Source of the DNA: Microcosmobacter sp040493455
Lineage (GTDB): Bacteria > Bacteroidota > Bacteroidia > Flavobacteriales > Flavobacteriaceae
Assembly: GCF_040493455.1 (NCBI RefSeq)
Contig: NZ_JANFDA010000001.1
Location: forward strand, 496,001 to 560,000
DNA: 64,000 nucleotides
Direction of reading: 5' to 3'
A model generated the notes under the pieces. The model was not told the origin of the DNA, made no database searches, and saw only the letters and a list, made by a program, of their open reading frames with translations. The number at the start of each line of letters is the position of its first letter. Position 1 is the first letter of the stretch. Below, piece after piece: positions 1 to 9,782 of this stretch. The translations under genes and the position numbers were made by a program.

Positions 1-138
1 ACCTTTTTTCATGTTTAATAGGTTCGTTTTGCTTTTCTTTCTTATCCCTTCTGTTTACGATTTAGCAATTGATTTTCCACTAATAGATAGAGATTTAAAT
101 AACTATATTAGTTGTATCAAAGTAAAGTAAACGGATAA

Positions 139-603
139 ATGCAGATTAAACAAGTTAAAGCCTTTATTGTAATTTTTATGTTACTTGTATTTGGTGAAAT
201 CTCAAGCCAAAATAAAAAGATTGCTTACTTATTTTTTGATCGTTTTAGTGAAGAAACGTTTACTTTCAAGAAAGAAGGTAGAAGAATTACTAGGGCAAAA
301 TACGAAATTAACTACATAAGAAAAATAGGATCATTGGATAAAGATTTTTTCATTTTTGATGAACACTTTAAGTATATAGAAGGGAATGATATTGTTGAAC
401 TTTTCCAGGAAGACTTAGATTCATTAAAATTCAACACGATTAAAGATTTAAAAAAGGAATGGGAAAAAAGAGAAGTGCTTAATAAAGAAAAAGTATATGA
501 TAAAATTTATCTTTTGGATTATTGGGGTGATCCTCCAATAGATTATTTTGGGAACCCTCTTTATAAAATGTATGAAGTTATATGGATAGAAGCCAATAAC
601 TAA
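139..603 (+). CDS. Small exported protein of unknown function
   Basis: This encodes a 154-residue protein that I do not recognise. The first 23 residues form a Sec signal peptide (Lys-containing start, hydrophobic core VIFMLLVFG, then SSQ), so it is probably periplasmic or outer-surface. The mature part is rich in Lys, Glu and aromatic residues, with WGDPPIDYFGNP near the C-terminus, and has no recognisable domain. The start is the only ATG in front of the signal peptide. It stands alone, followed by a strong terminator, and the next gene is convergent. No function is inferred. Confidence 0.6.
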   Translation: MQIKQVKAFIVIFMLLVFGEISSQNKKIAYLFFDRFSEETFTFKKEGRRITRAKYEINYIRKIGSLDKDFFIFDEHFKYIEGNDIVELFQEDLDSLKFNTIKDLKKEWEKREVLNKEKVYDKIYLLDYWGDPPIDYFGNPLYKMYEVIWIEANN

Positions 604-632
604 AAAAGGTGAACAGAAAGTTCACCTTTTTT
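602..632 (+). terminator. Rho-independent terminator
   Basis: GGTGAAC (608-614) pairs with GTTCACC (620-626) around an AGAAA loop and is followed by six T. An A-run precedes the stem, so it can also serve the convergent minus-strand gene. Confidence 0.85.
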
Positions 633-682
633 CATTCAATATGACATTGAAAATGTCTTGTATGTAATTAAAGAATTAGCTT

Positions 683-1387
683 TTAATTCTTCGCACCTTG
701 ATTCGCTTGGTTTCTTCTGCCCTCTAAAGCCTCACGACTTATTTTTGCCAAATTAAAGTTAGGATCGATTGCAAGTGCATCGTTCATCAATTTAATAGCT
801 TGGTCGATATTAGCAGTTTGGTTTTCATTAAAAACAATCAATCCTTTAAGGCACAACAAAGCAGCTTTTAATGATGTTTGATATGGCGTTTGGGTTTCGT
901 AGAATGCACGCTTCATGTCAGCTTTAACATTAGTTAAACCATATTCAACATTTTGCTTAGCGCCAGCATAGTCTTTCAGTTGTGTTTTTAAGTCAGCCAT
1001 TTCGTAAGCTAAATAAGGATTTGGCTTTCTTTTGAACAACTCTTCATAATGTACCAAAGCTTTTTCAGATTGGTTCAGAGCTTTAAGCGCTATGGCTTTA
1101 ACTTCAACATTAATATCAGAATCATTAGGACCTAATTCTATACCTATAGTGTTTAGTGCTTCTAAGTTTCTTCCTTCAGAGGCATAGATGTAAGCCAAAG
1201 TATCTTTTCTAGCTAGCGAAGGTGCTAAAACCTCTAAATGTGTCATGGCATTAATAACACCCTGTACATCACCTTGTCTTTTCATTTGTTGGTAATACGC
1301 TTCAAAGTGTTTTACCAATTCCGTTTTCGTTTGGGCCGTAATACCAAAAGATGTTGCTACAACGACTAATAAAATAAGTTTTTTCAT
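683..1387 (-). CDS. Exported TPR-type repeat protein
   Basis: This is a 234-residue protein with a clear signal peptide (MKKLILLVVVATSFGITAQ). The rest is all-helical with Ala-rich amphipathic repeats resembling tetratricopeptide units, for example ALVHYEELFKRKPNPYLAYEMADL and a C-terminal QAIKLMNDALAIDPNFNLAKI. TPR arrays are protein-protein scaffolds, so a periplasmic adaptor role is plausible, but the partner is unknown. It is transcribed alone on the minus strand, with about 70 bases separating it from the upstream M28 peptidase gene. Confidence 0.7.
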   Translation of the reverse strand: MKKLILLVVVATSFGITAQTKTELVKHFEAYYQQMKRQGDVQGVINAMTHLEVLAPSLARKDTLAYIYASEGRNLEALNTIGIELGPNDSDINVEVKAIALKALNQSEKALVHYEELFKRKPNPYLAYEMADLKTQLKDYAGAKQNVEYGLTNVKADMKRAFYETQTPYQTSLKAALLCLKGLIVFNENQTANIDQAIKLMNDALAIDPNFNLAKISREALEGRRNQANQGAKN

Positions 1388-1458
1388 TGTTAGATAATTT
1401 TGCAGCGCAAAACTAAAAAAATTAAGCGTACAAGGCTCTTAAAAGGATGCTAATTTGT

Positions 1459-3756
1459 TTAGTCAATGGTAATTGTCTTCTTTAATATGACCGCATCATT
1501 AAGAATGAAGGGTTTTGGAATCATGGTTTTTGGACGCTCCGAAACATTAAATAAAGTATTGGACAACAAATCGAAAGAAGCTTCATAGAGCTCTAAAGAC
1601 GTACTTTGACCTGCAGGGACTTCAAAATCCAATTCTAAATACTGATCATCTGTAACATAATATGAAAACAAACGATTTCTCCAACGGTTTTCGAAGACCA
1701 TATTATTGTCATCTTTTTCTACTGAAAGACCATTAATGGAGAATGCATTAAAATGATTGCTCGAATCTGCAAAAACTTCATAACGATGTACGGTACGTTG
1801 TGGAGTAATAAACACTTTTATATGTCTACTATTACCAATTATAGTATCCTCTTGGACATTAATCTGGGGAGGCAATACAGGTCTAACATCAGTGTTTTTA
1901 CTAAAAGTAAAACTGGTGTTGTATTTACTTCCTATGGTGTTTTTACTTAACGATTGTGCATCATTTGGGTTTTCAGAAAGAAAGGCTTTAGTCCACTCGT
2001 CAGGTGCATTATCGTAAGTCGCCCAAACAGCTGTACTATCATCTAGGTTTTGAGCATAGACTAGGCTATTTGGTTTAGGTCTCAACTCATTAAATTCAGA
2101 CTTGAAGTGGGCTGAAATAAATAGTATCAATGCAATAAATGTCATCGCATGAGCCCATCTGTTTTTATGGTTGAAACTCGAAAACACACCTATTAAAAGT
2201 GTAAATATCAATGAAACCAATAAAGTGGCTGCAACCAAAGTGTCTAGACCAAGACCAACTGGAAACATCTTTACAAAAGGCGATAGAATCAGTAAAAGTG
2301 GCATGCCCAACAACGCTACAGTGATAATACTATCGTTAGCTCTTTTAATACAGACATAAAGCGATATAAGCCCAAACAATACAGGAATAATAAAGAAGCT
2401 AGCACCTTTTAATCCTACTGCAAAGAACGTACATAGAATTAGCCACAAAAAGATTGGTGCGACTAAGAGATTTGCTGCATTCTTTGGTTTAGAAAACTTG
2501 TGATAGACATAAAAGCAAACAGCCAGAGACAGGAACGCAAACATACCAATGTACAGATGTCCATTATAGGTGAAACCGTGCAACATTTCTCCATAGGAAG
2601 GATATAACGTTTTTAAAACGGGCCAAGCAAAATACCCAATGACGCCATTGATTAGAACTGATAATAGGAGAGGTAGAAAGCCTTTTCCAATTTCTTTTAG
2701 GCTTAGCTGATTTCTTTGAAGACCAGAATACACCAATATTGCAAATACTAAAAAGGCGATGATTAGCATTGGCATTATCCAAGAGAATGGATATGTAACG
2801 AGCTTGAACATTGGCATATTAAAATACAGTTTGTCCGAATCGCTTTTAAGGTTGTTGAGGTTGTCATCAGCAAAATATTTGAGTAATGGCATCGCATAAC
2901 TCCCTTGATGCTCCAGAGTATTTCTGTCTAATCTTTCATATGTATCTAATGCTGTATGATAATCGAAATGATCATCAATAAAAGCAAAATTGAACCCTTC
3001 TATATCACCATCTTCCCTAAACCTTGTAAGGTCAGTGTCATTTGGTAACATTTTGTAAATGCTATAAGCCAAAGAGTTGGCCACAGGAAAATCTGGACTT
3101 GCTTCCTTAAAGCCATCTATCATTTTAGAATTGCCGCCATTGGTTTCAATAAGCATATAGCTCGGACCACCACTTCCACGGGCTTCAAAATTTAAAACCA
3201 ACCCAATATCTTTTGCCCAAGGATGCTTATTTACAAATATATCGGCACCATTCAATCCTAGTTCTTCAGCATCTGAAATGAGTATTACAATATCGTTTTT
3301 TGGCTTATTCCCTTCATGCAAATAGGCTCTAAGACTTTCTATTATAGTTACTACACCAGATCCCGCATCGCTCCCTCCAGGTGAAGAATGAGGGCTACTG
3401 TCATAATGTGTCAATAACATCAGCGCTTTAGAATTGTCCGAACCTTCAACTCTTGCCAAAATGTTCTTTGGCTTCGTCATGTTTCCCCATTTGCTAATGC
3501 TGTATTCATTTTGAATATCAACGTCTAGACCAAGTTCTTCCAATGCGTTGATAATATAATTTCGTACACGACCATGCTCTTTAATTCCAACGTAATGCGG
3601 TGCTTTGGAAATCTCTTTCAAGTGAATAAGCGCACGTTGTGTAGAAAAGCTATTTTCAGAAGTATCGATGTCAGAAATTTTGCCAGGCATTAGTGCCGAA
3701 AAACTCCAATACACAGATAAAATGATAATGAGGACGGCTATGGCTTTTTTAATCAT
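1459..3756 (-). CDS. M28-family zinc aminopeptidase with C-terminal multi-spanning membrane domain
   Basis: This 765-residue protein has an N-terminal anchor (residues 4-22) and an M28 peptidase domain at about 40-300. The di-zinc ligands are visible: H117 in LLTHYDS, D130 in GGSDAGSG, catalytic E164/E165 in SDAEELG, E191 in NFEARG and H267 in DYHTALD. Residues 315-560 contain about eight hydrophobic helices, and the last 200 residues look extracytoplasmic. The layout resembles eukaryotic ER metallopeptidase 1 and bacterial M28 proteins fused to membrane domains. It probably trims peptides outside the cytoplasm; the substrate is unknown. Confidence 0.85.
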   Translation of the reverse strand: MIKKAIAVLIIILSVYWSFSALMPGKISDIDTSENSFSTQRALIHLKEISKAPHYVGIKEHGRVRNYIINALEELGLDVDIQNEYSISKWGNMTKPKNILARVEGSDNSKALMLLTHYDSSPHSSPGGSDAGSGVVTIIESLRAYLHEGNKPKNDIVILISDAEELGLNGADIFVNKHPWAKDIGLVLNFEARGSGGPSYMLIETNGGNSKMIDGFKEASPDFPVANSLAYSIYKMLPNDTDLTRFREDGDIEGFNFAFIDDHFDYHTALDTYERLDRNTLEHQGSYAMPLLKYFADDNLNNLKSDSDKLYFNMPMFKLVTYPFSWIMPMLIIAFLVFAILVYSGLQRNQLSLKEIGKGFLPLLLSVLINGVIGYFAWPVLKTLYPSYGEMLHGFTYNGHLYIGMFAFLSLAVCFYVYHKFSKPKNAANLLVAPIFLWLILCTFFAVGLKGASFFIIPVLFGLISLYVCIKRANDSIITVALLGMPLLLILSPFVKMFPVGLGLDTLVAATLLVSLIFTLLIGVFSSFNHKNRWAHAMTFIALILFISAHFKSEFNELRPKPNSLVYAQNLDDSTAVWATYDNAPDEWTKAFLSENPNDAQSLSKNTIGSKYNTSFTFSKNTDVRPVLPPQINVQEDTIIGNSRHIKVFITPQRTVHRYEVFADSSNHFNAFSINGLSVEKDDNNMVFENRWRNRLFSYYVTDDQYLELDFEVPAGQSTSLELYEASFDLLSNTLFNVSERPKTMIPKPFILNDAVILKKTITID

Positions 3757-3888
3757 GAGAAAAGAAGTTAGTTGCTTTTAAAGTTACTAAAAATTCGACT
3801 ACATATATTTCTTTTGGGATGAGCCTATATTATGTGTATATTTATAAGGAGCACTTTCAAAATATATTAGCAATTAAAACATAAGATT

Positions 3889-4356
3889 ATGGGAATTAAA
3901 AGTTTTCAAGGTTCGAGACGGCAACAACAAAATGCTGTAGAGGAGACACCGTTAAAGGTTAGTGATTACATGACAACAGACCTGATTACCTTTCGCCCAG
4001 ATCAGTCTGTGGAAGAAGTTGTGGAATCTTTAATTAAGAATAGAATTTCGGGAGGTCCTGTAGTGAATGAAAAGAATGAACTAGTTGGGATTATTTCTGA
4101 AGGAGATTGTTTGAAACAGCTAAGCGAAAGCAGATATTACAATATGCCTATGGAAAAGGACAATGTCGAAAAACGCATGATAAGGAATGTTGAAACCATA
4201 GATGGCAATATGAATGTGTTTGATGCTGCTAATAAGTTTTTACAATCGAGAAGGAGACGTTTTCCAATTGTTGAAAATGGTAAACTAATAGGACAAATTA
4301 GTCAAAAAGATATCCTTATAGCTGCCATGAAGCTAAAAGGGCAAAACTGGAAATAG
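3889..4356 (+). CDS. Tandem CBS-domain protein
   Basis: This 155-residue soluble protein is almost entirely two CBS domains, at about 23-76 (VSDYMTTDLITF to GIISEGDCLK) and about 94-150 (MIRNVETID to GQISQKDILIAAM). Paired CBS domains form a Bateman module that binds adenosyl nucleotides and regulates partners. No catalytic domain is attached, so it is a free-standing sensor. It converges on the next gene, which ends only four bases away. The partner cannot be told from context. Confidence 0.85.
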   Translation: MGIKSFQGSRRQQQNAVEETPLKVSDYMTTDLITFRPDQSVEEVVESLIKNRISGGPVVNEKNELVGIISEGDCLKQLSESRYYNMPMEKDNVEKRMIRNVETIDGNMNVFDAANKFLQSRRRRFPIVENGKLIGQISQKDILIAAMKLKGQNWK

Positions 4357-4360
4357 AACT

Positions 4361-5083
4361 TTATAGTTTCCTTTGAGAGAATTGAGCAGAGGGGTGGTCT
4401 GTGATTACAATTTTCTGCTCATCACTACTTTCCAGAGTTGCAATTTGCGAGTATGAATACCCAGACAAAGGTTCGGATAATTTTTTCCACTTAGCAATAC
4501 CGCCTACAGTTACAGTTTCACCGACTTCGATGATGCTTTCGGTATAGCGTAAGTTTTTATTGAACCCTAAAAGATTTTTGCTATTCACACCATAGTGTTT
4601 CAAGAGCTCTAAAAACTTGGGTGAAGGTGCATTAAACACACCAGAAGAAACACTTCTGTCTGTAACCATATAATTGATATAATTTTTTGGAACCTTAGTT
4701 GGTTTTATCATAACAACTTCACCTTGATCTTCAACAAAAAAATCCTGAATGTCAGATTGTTCCACAAGTGTTTTCCAATAAGAGCTTTTTCCGTTGCTTC
4801 TTTTTTGTTGTATAACAAAATGAAAGGCCACACATTTTCTCTTGCTGAAAGGTGCAACAAAAGGCTCGTGCACATGTAATGTTTTACCAATGACCTTAGT
4901 TAGCTCATTAGTTTGAAATTGGGTAATCTTTCTGTACTTAAATTTTGAAAGTGCTCTTAAAACACGTTGTTTTCTTGAAAAGTAATAGGCAATAAAAATA
5001 ACAATGGCCACAACTGAAATGACTATTACAAAGCCAAGTGTAGTGCTGATGTTGTTTGCTAAGATAAGAATGTTTGAGGGCAT
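4361..5083 (-). CDS. Membrane protein with GIDE-like domain
   Basis: This is a 240-residue protein with one N-terminal transmembrane helix (about 14-34, ending at YYFSRKQR) and a cytoplasmic domain. The domain resembles the GIDE family: a KRKCVAFHFVIQQK strand, a DFFVEDQGEVVMIKP segment and the diagnostic EVGETVTVGGIAKW near residue 190. GIDE domains occur in mitochondrial MUL1 and in many uncharacterised bacterial membrane proteins. No RING domain is present, so a ligase function should not be inferred. Confidence 0.65.
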   Translation of the reverse strand: MPSNILILANNISTTLGFVIVISVVAIVIFIAYYFSRKQRVLRALSKFKYRKITQFQTNELTKVIGKTLHVHEPFVAPFSKRKCVAFHFVIQQKRSNGKSSYWKTLVEQSDIQDFFVEDQGEVVMIKPTKVPKNYINYMVTDRSVSSGVFNAPSPKFLELLKHYGVNSKNLLGFNKNLRYTESIIEVGETVTVGGIAKWKKLSEPLSGYSYSQIATLESSDEQKIVITDHPSAQFSQRKL

Positions 5084-5164
5084 AGTTTAGTGTTATATAT
5101 TATAAGTAACACTGCACTATGTTTTGTTACACCAATCTCGATGAACACTCATTAACCCCCGAGT

Positions 5165-7801
5165 TTACTTACACTCCTGTATTCGTATCACTCTAGTAAT
5201 ACCTTCTAAAGCTTGCTTTGTTTGAGCAGGTGTTAGACTTTGAATAGCTTCGGATAGTTGTTGTGCACCTTCCATGATTGTAGATATGTGTGGTAAATCT
5301 GCACAATCTTTAAAATGACGTATGAATTCATTGGCATAAACAAAAGGATCTTCACCTCTATTGTGAGCTGCTAATGCTTCTTTCAAGGCTTTGTATAGTT
5401 TACAGGCACACTCAGGGATTTCTTTTGCTGTGAGTATTGCACCAAGTAGCTTTCCAATCTTAGCATCTCCAGAGGCCTTGTCTAATTCATCCAAACTAAG
5501 TGACATTATCAAATCCTTTATATAACCTCCTAATACTTCGTCAGCACCTTCATGAGATTTAGCTTTCTTGATAATATCTTTCACCTCTTTATCTTTTTTA
5601 TCGCGTTCTCGCTTTTTCTTTTTTGCAGCGGCAGCCCGAGCTCTGGCTTCATCTGCTTCTGCTTTTGCGGCAGCAGCCTTATCTCTTTTTATTTGGTCTT
5701 TTCGTGCTTGGTCTTCTCGCTTTTCTTGCTCAAGGTTATCGATTTCACCCTTTAAATCATTGATCGTGTCTTCCGCTTCATCCATATCTCCTTGAGCATC
5801 TTCTGCTTGTTTGGCAAAATCGTCTTCTAGCGCTTTTTTCTTCTTTAAGAGGTCATCAAAGGCATCCCAAAAATCATCTAACTCAGCATCAGTTTTTGGA
5901 CATTGCTTTAGTAAGTCTTCAATATCTTTTAAGAAATCACAGTGATCAGGGTTGTTCTTACACCAACGCTCAAGCTGTTTTAGGAGGCGTTTTATTTCAT
6001 CACAAATGGCTTCAGCTTCTTGTTCAATTGCAGCCGCGGCATCTGCTTTATCTTTGGCTTCTTTGGCTTTATCGAGTGCATCAGATAGGTCTTTGCAATC
6101 ATCTTCGGCATCCTCAATAGCATCTAATGTTTGCTTGTGTTTCTTGTGACTGTCTTTGTAAGCCTTGGCTCTTTTATAGTATTCAGCAATCAGTTCATCA
6201 AACAATTGTTGATCTCCTGCATCCATACTGTTTTTTGGGAAATTATAGTCAATTTTTGCTTTACCATCTTCAAAAGTAACAGTTGCTTTACATGGTCCAT
6301 TTTTGCAACCATAATCATCTAAAATTTCACTCATTTCATCAACAATCTTCTTTACGGCTTCTTCATCTTCTTCGAGTTGTTCTTCAAGGTCTTGGGCTTG
6401 TTTTTTAAGCGTTTCAAGATGTTCCTCACAAGCCTTTACTCTGGCTTCAGCATTTGCGACAGCATTTTGCAGTACATCATGGTTTATACCATCAGGAAAA
6501 TCTCGTTTAGCATTTGCTAATGAATCAACTATTCTCTTGAGCTTATCTTGATAAGTGCCTGGAACCTTGTCTAAAATTTCATCTATGGCTACCAGATCAT
6601 TGTGATTTTCATCTGCTTCGTCCTTTTCTCCCTTGGCCTTATCCCACTTTTCCCATTCTTCCAAGATATCCTCTTCAGCATCGGCTATGTCATCATCAAT
6701 ACTGATCAAAATACCATGAAATGTTAAAGAAGGAGTCACGTTAACTTGCGTGCGTTCAATTGGAGGTGAATTGTTTTCACCTGTATGACATTGTCCGCCT
6801 AATTCTTCACAAGCTTCGGGTTGAATCAAGAATAAATCATCACCTATTTTGCAAGTGCAAAGTTGCTCATTATTTGGGTCTTGGTTTGGATCTGAAGGCT
6901 GAATATTTGCTGAAATTGAAAAGCTTCCGTTATCTATTGCTCGAATGGTTTGTACAGATTGAAAAACTCCTGAAGGATTCTCGCTAGGTACAATAAGGAT
7001 TTCTTGAGCATTACCATCTTGAAGAGAAATATTGTTTTGACTATTATTTGTAAGCTCTAAGGGAATGCTTTCGTCCAGCCCTTCAAAACCAAATACTGTA
7101 ATCGACAAATCGGTTTGCTGACCTCTCAGTAGATTTAATTGACCTACACTAAGTGATAATTGTAAAACATTGAGATCTTGTTCGTAGGTGTTTTGATCTT
7201 CAGTAATTGAAAGCATTTGTCGTCCTTGCAACCCTTCAGGAATTCTAACGATTAACATGTTTTCTGATTCTGCTATAACCGCAACAGGATTACCGCTCAG
7301 GGTTACACAATCGGAACAAGCGTTTCCGTCGAAAACAGTTCCATTGACTGAAGAATAGCTAGAAGCTGTGACATAATTTGGAAAACATATTGACGAACAA
7401 TTAGCAGGATCGCTAGCAATAGATATGTTGCCTGATGCAACTGTTTTGCCCTCATTTTTTAGAGCAATACTTAATTCAGGAGAACTTGCACTAAACGTAA
7501 ACGATGTATCATTTAATGGTATTGAAACCTTACCGATAGAAAGTGTAAGTTGTTTTAGTTTTTCGAGGTTTTTATTAGTTTTTTTATCGTTTTTACCATT
7601 AGGTTCTAGCATTACAGTTCCAGATATAGTTTGTCCATGGCTTATTTTTGGCAACAATACCTGAACATTTCCTTCATTGGTATTGATAGTTGTAACCGAT
7701 AGGTCATTTATGTTTTCAGTGCTTATTGAGTTTTGACAAAAGGAAGTAGTAATAGACAAAAAAAGAATAAACGAAGCGCAGTGAGTGAGTAGTGCTTTCA
7801 T
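5165..7801 (-). CDS. Large exported coiled-coil protein
   Basis: This 878-residue protein has a signal peptide (residues 1-22, ending TTSFCQ). Residues 25-300 look beta-rich and include several Cys. Residues 350-760 are dominated by acidic and basic heptads predicting long coiled coils, including a stretch near 700-740 made almost wholly of Lys, Ala, Glu, Asp and Arg. Two Cys-containing sections (CKNGPC near 500, CKNNPDHC near 640) interrupt the coils. No T9SS sorting domain is visible. It may be a structural surface or periplasmic fibre; no family is recognised. It is transcribed alone. Confidence 0.65.
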   Translation of the reverse strand: MKALLTHCASFILFLSITTSFCQNSISTENINDLSVTTINTNEGNVQVLLPKISHGQTISGTVMLEPNGKNDKKTNKNLEKLKQLTLSIGKVSIPLNDTSFTFSASSPELSIALKNEGKTVASGNISIASDPANCSSICFPNYVTASSYSSVNGTVFDGNACSDCVTLSGNPVAVIAESENMLIVRIPEGLQGRQMLSITEDQNTYEQDLNVLQLSLSVGQLNLLRGQQTDLSITVFGFEGLDESIPLELTNNSQNNISLQDGNAQEILIVPSENPSGVFQSVQTIRAIDNGSFSISANIQPSDPNQDPNNEQLCTCKIGDDLFLIQPEACEELGGQCHTGENNSPPIERTQVNVTPSLTFHGILISIDDDIADAEEDILEEWEKWDKAKGEKDEADENHNDLVAIDEILDKVPGTYQDKLKRIVDSLANAKRDFPDGINHDVLQNAVANAEARVKACEEHLETLKKQAQDLEEQLEEDEEAVKKIVDEMSEILDDYGCKNGPCKATVTFEDGKAKIDYNFPKNSMDAGDQQLFDELIAEYYKRAKAYKDSHKKHKQTLDAIEDAEDDCKDLSDALDKAKEAKDKADAAAAIEQEAEAICDEIKRLLKQLERWCKNNPDHCDFLKDIEDLLKQCPKTDAELDDFWDAFDDLLKKKKALEDDFAKQAEDAQGDMDEAEDTINDLKGEIDNLEQEKREDQARKDQIKRDKAAAAKAEADEARARAAAAKKKKRERDKKDKEVKDIIKKAKSHEGADEVLGGYIKDLIMSLSLDELDKASGDAKIGKLLGAILTAKEIPECACKLYKALKEALAAHNRGEDPFVYANEFIRHFKDCADLPHISTIMEGAQQLSEAIQSLTPAQTKQALEGITRVIRIQECK

Positions 7802-7859
7802 AACAAAATGATTTTAGCACCATAGCATAAGTTGTTGAGTCTCTTAAAGATACAAAAAT

Positions 7860-8210
7860 TTATGTTTCACGTTTTACAAGGGCATAATAATCGCCATCTA
7901 GCGGTAAATATCCTTGATCGTATACGAAGTAATAAATAGCTCCTGCTTTTGTAGTGTAAATGCTTGTAAAATAATTGAAATCAAAGCCATGTTCTATGAG
8001 CTTGCTTCTGGAAACTTTCTTTTTCTGATTTGGATTGAGAACCTCCAGTATGCGGTAGTTTTTTCGTAAGCGATTATTAGTATTTCTAATGAGATTTTTA
8101 CTGTCTTTATTGATGCGATTATTGTGAGTGTTTCGACAACCATCGCTGCAAAACTTTTTATCTATTCTGCCAACAATCTTAGTACCACACTCAGGACATT
8201 TTTTTTCCAT
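7860..8210 (-). CDS. Small zinc-ribbon protein
   Basis: This 116-residue protein has an N-terminal treble-clef-like zinc site CPEC-(13)-CSDGC (residues 5-24) followed by a basic helical region. The C-terminal half (IYTTKAGAIYYFVYDQGY) recurs in flavobacterial proteins of unknown function. Its first 20 bases overlap the end of the preceding GNAT gene, so the pair is probably translationally coupled. The zinc site suggests nucleic-acid or protein binding; the exact role is unknown. Confidence 0.7.
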   Translation of the reverse strand: MEKKCPECGTKIVGRIDKKFCSDGCRNTHNNRINKDSKNLIRNTNNRLRKNYRILEVLNPNQKKKVSRSKLIEHGFDFNYFTSIYTTKAGAIYYFVYDQGYLPLDGDYYALVKRET

Positions 8211-8742
8211 AATTATCCTTATTTAATTCGTACCAGTTTACTTCTATATCCTCATAGAGAAACTTGTTTACAAACTGTAATCCAATCTTCTGTAAAACTA
8301 TATTCGATGCAATGTTTTCTATTTCAGCGGCGCCATAAATAGTATCATATTGCATTACCTTAAAACCATAATCCATAGTTGCTATTGCTGACTCTGTTGC
8401 ATAACCTTTGCCCCAATATCTAGGAATGAAACGATACCCTACATCAATAAAATTATCGAATCCGTTGAGTATTTCCTTTTCGCCTTGATTTAGTTTTAGT
8501 CCAGACCAACCTATGAATTCACCAGAAGATTTTTCTACAGCAGCAAAACGACCAATACCACGTTCTGTATACTGTTGTCTTACAAAGCGTATGCCTTCAA
8601 GAGCTTGCTCCTTAGTACTTATAGGTTTATTGCCTAGGAATTTGTGCACTAATGGGTTTGAATCTAACTCAAACATTTCATTGATATCACTTTCTAATAG
8701 CTCTCTTAAAATTAACCGTTCAGTTTCTATAATAGTACTCAT
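8191..8742 (-). CDS. GNAT acetyltransferase, RimJ/RimL type
   Basis: This 183-residue protein has the full RimJ/RimL-like GNAT fold: N-terminal IIETERLILREL, strand beta4 DVGYRFIPRYWGKGYATESA carrying the acetyl-CoA pyrophosphate loop (WGKGYA, about 108-113), and the C-terminal NIASNIVLQKIGLQF. Such enzymes acetylate alpha-amines of proteins or small molecules; the substrate is not predictable. It sits between the DinB-like gene upstream (stop and start adjacent) and the zinc-ribbon gene, forming a three-gene minus-strand operon. Confidence 0.88.
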   Translation of the reverse strand: MSTIIETERLILRELLESDINEMFELDSNPLVHKFLGNKPISTKEQALEGIRFVRQQYTERGIGRFAAVEKSSGEFIGWSGLKLNQGEKEILNGFDNFIDVGYRFIPRYWGKGYATESAIATMDYGFKVMQYDTIYGAAEIENIASNIVLQKIGLQFVNKFLYEDIEVNWYELNKDNYGKKMS

Positions 8743-9270
8743 CTATTTATGTAGTATAGAAATGTAGGCCTCCCATGGACCAACATCTTGTTTGTATTGC
8801 TTTGCCATGACTCTTGCAATTTGAGCAATGTGCCCAAGATCGTGTGTCACCCAAGTTGCTAATAGCTGGCCAAGTGTAACTTCACCAAGTTCTGGGTGGA
8901 TAGCCTTTAAACTAAATTGAGATTCAGTAATATTTAATGCTTTTAGTTGTTCAAGGTTTTGTGACCGGAGTTCTGAAAACTCACCCAGCAAATTGTGTAA
9001 TGACTTGCCTTTAGAGTTTTCAAATTGTGCAAACCTATCGAACGGTTCAAAAGTATTATTATCCCCCTGTTTAAGTATAATGTCTAGGCGTTGCATCCAG
9101 TCTGTTTTTTCCCCATGAATAAGATGCCCAACAATATCGTAAGCATTCCAGGTTTCACTACCTTCATCACAAAAAATCCAGTCATCAGATAGATTGTATA
9201 GAAAAGCATGTAAGGTTTTTGGTGTCTGTTGCAAAACTTCAATGGCCTTCGATATAGTTAATTTCATCAT
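8743..9270 (-). CDS. DinB/YfiT-like four-helix metal-binding protein
   Basis: This 175-residue protein is helical throughout. It carries the DinB-superfamily histidines: one in helix 2 (IVGHLIHGEKTDW, about residues 46-58) and a pair near the C-terminus (THDLGHIAQIAR, about 143-154). These bind a divalent metal in family members, some of which are bacillithiol- or mycothiol-dependent transferases. The start is MMK, and the second Met is equally possible. It is the first gene of the operon with the GNAT and zinc-ribbon genes. Confidence 0.8.
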   Translation of the reverse strand: MMKLTISKAIEVLQQTPKTLHAFLYNLSDDWIFCDEGSETWNAYDIVGHLIHGEKTDWMQRLDIILKQGDNNTFEPFDRFAQFENSKGKSLHNLLGEFSELRSQNLEQLKALNITESQFSLKAIHPELGEVTLGQLLATWVTHDLGHIAQIARVMAKQYKQDVGPWEAYISILHK

Positions 9271-9345
9271 AATGTGAAGATAAAGATTATTCGTTTACAA
9301 ACGAATTTAAATAGGTAACTACCGACTATTTTTTCAGTTGCGTTG

Positions 9346-9397
9346 CATCTTTGCCTTGTCGAAACATAAGAGCCTGATTACCGTTAGGACGTTTCGA
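9346..9397 (+). promoter_or_regulatory. Possible promoter and leader hairpin of ssb
   Basis: CATCTTTG (9346-9353) matches the Bacteroidota -7 element TAnnTTTG at most positions. Just downstream TCGAAAC (9359-9365) can pair with GTTTCGA (9391-9397), giving a 5' leader hairpin before the start codon at 9433. No good -33 element was found. Confidence 0.35.
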
Positions 9398-9432
9398 TAG
9401 TATTAACTGTTTAACCTTAAAATTTTAAAATT

Positions 9433-9759
9433 ATGAACACGCTAAGAAACAAAGTACAGTTGATTGGACATCTAGGACAAGACCCAGAAATCATTAACTT
9501 AGATAATGGTAGAACACTAGCTAAATTCTCCATTGCTACCAATGAAAGCTACAAGAACGCAAATGGTGAAAAAGTAGAAAACACCTATTGGCACAATATA
9601 GTAGCTTGGGGAAAGACGGCAGAAATTGTAGAGAAATATTTAGCCAAAGGAAAAGAAGTAGCCGTAGAAGGAAAATTGACAAATCGCACCTATGAAACCA
9701 AAGAAGGTGAGAAACGATACATCACAGAAGTAGTTTGCAACGAATTGTTGATGCTGTAA
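9433..9759 (+). CDS. ssb: Single-stranded DNA-binding protein, short form
   Basis: This 108-residue protein is a single OB fold: MNTLRNKVQLIGHLGQDPEI at the start, then ENTYWHNIVAWGKTAEI and the KGKEVAVEGKLTNRTYETKEG strand, all typical SSB. It binds single-stranded DNA during replication, repair and recombination. It stops right after the fold (CNELLML) and lacks the Pro/Gly-rich linker and acidic DDxPF tip of full-length SSB, so it may be a second, short paralogue rather than the replicative one. It is monocistronic with its own terminator. Confidence 0.9.
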   Translation: MNTLRNKVQLIGHLGQDPEIINLDNGRTLAKFSIATNESYKNANGEKVENTYWHNIVAWGKTAEIVEKYLAKGKEVAVEGKLTNRTYETKEGEKRYITEVVCNELLML

Positions 9760-9782
9760 ATCACTTCGATATTATATAACTA

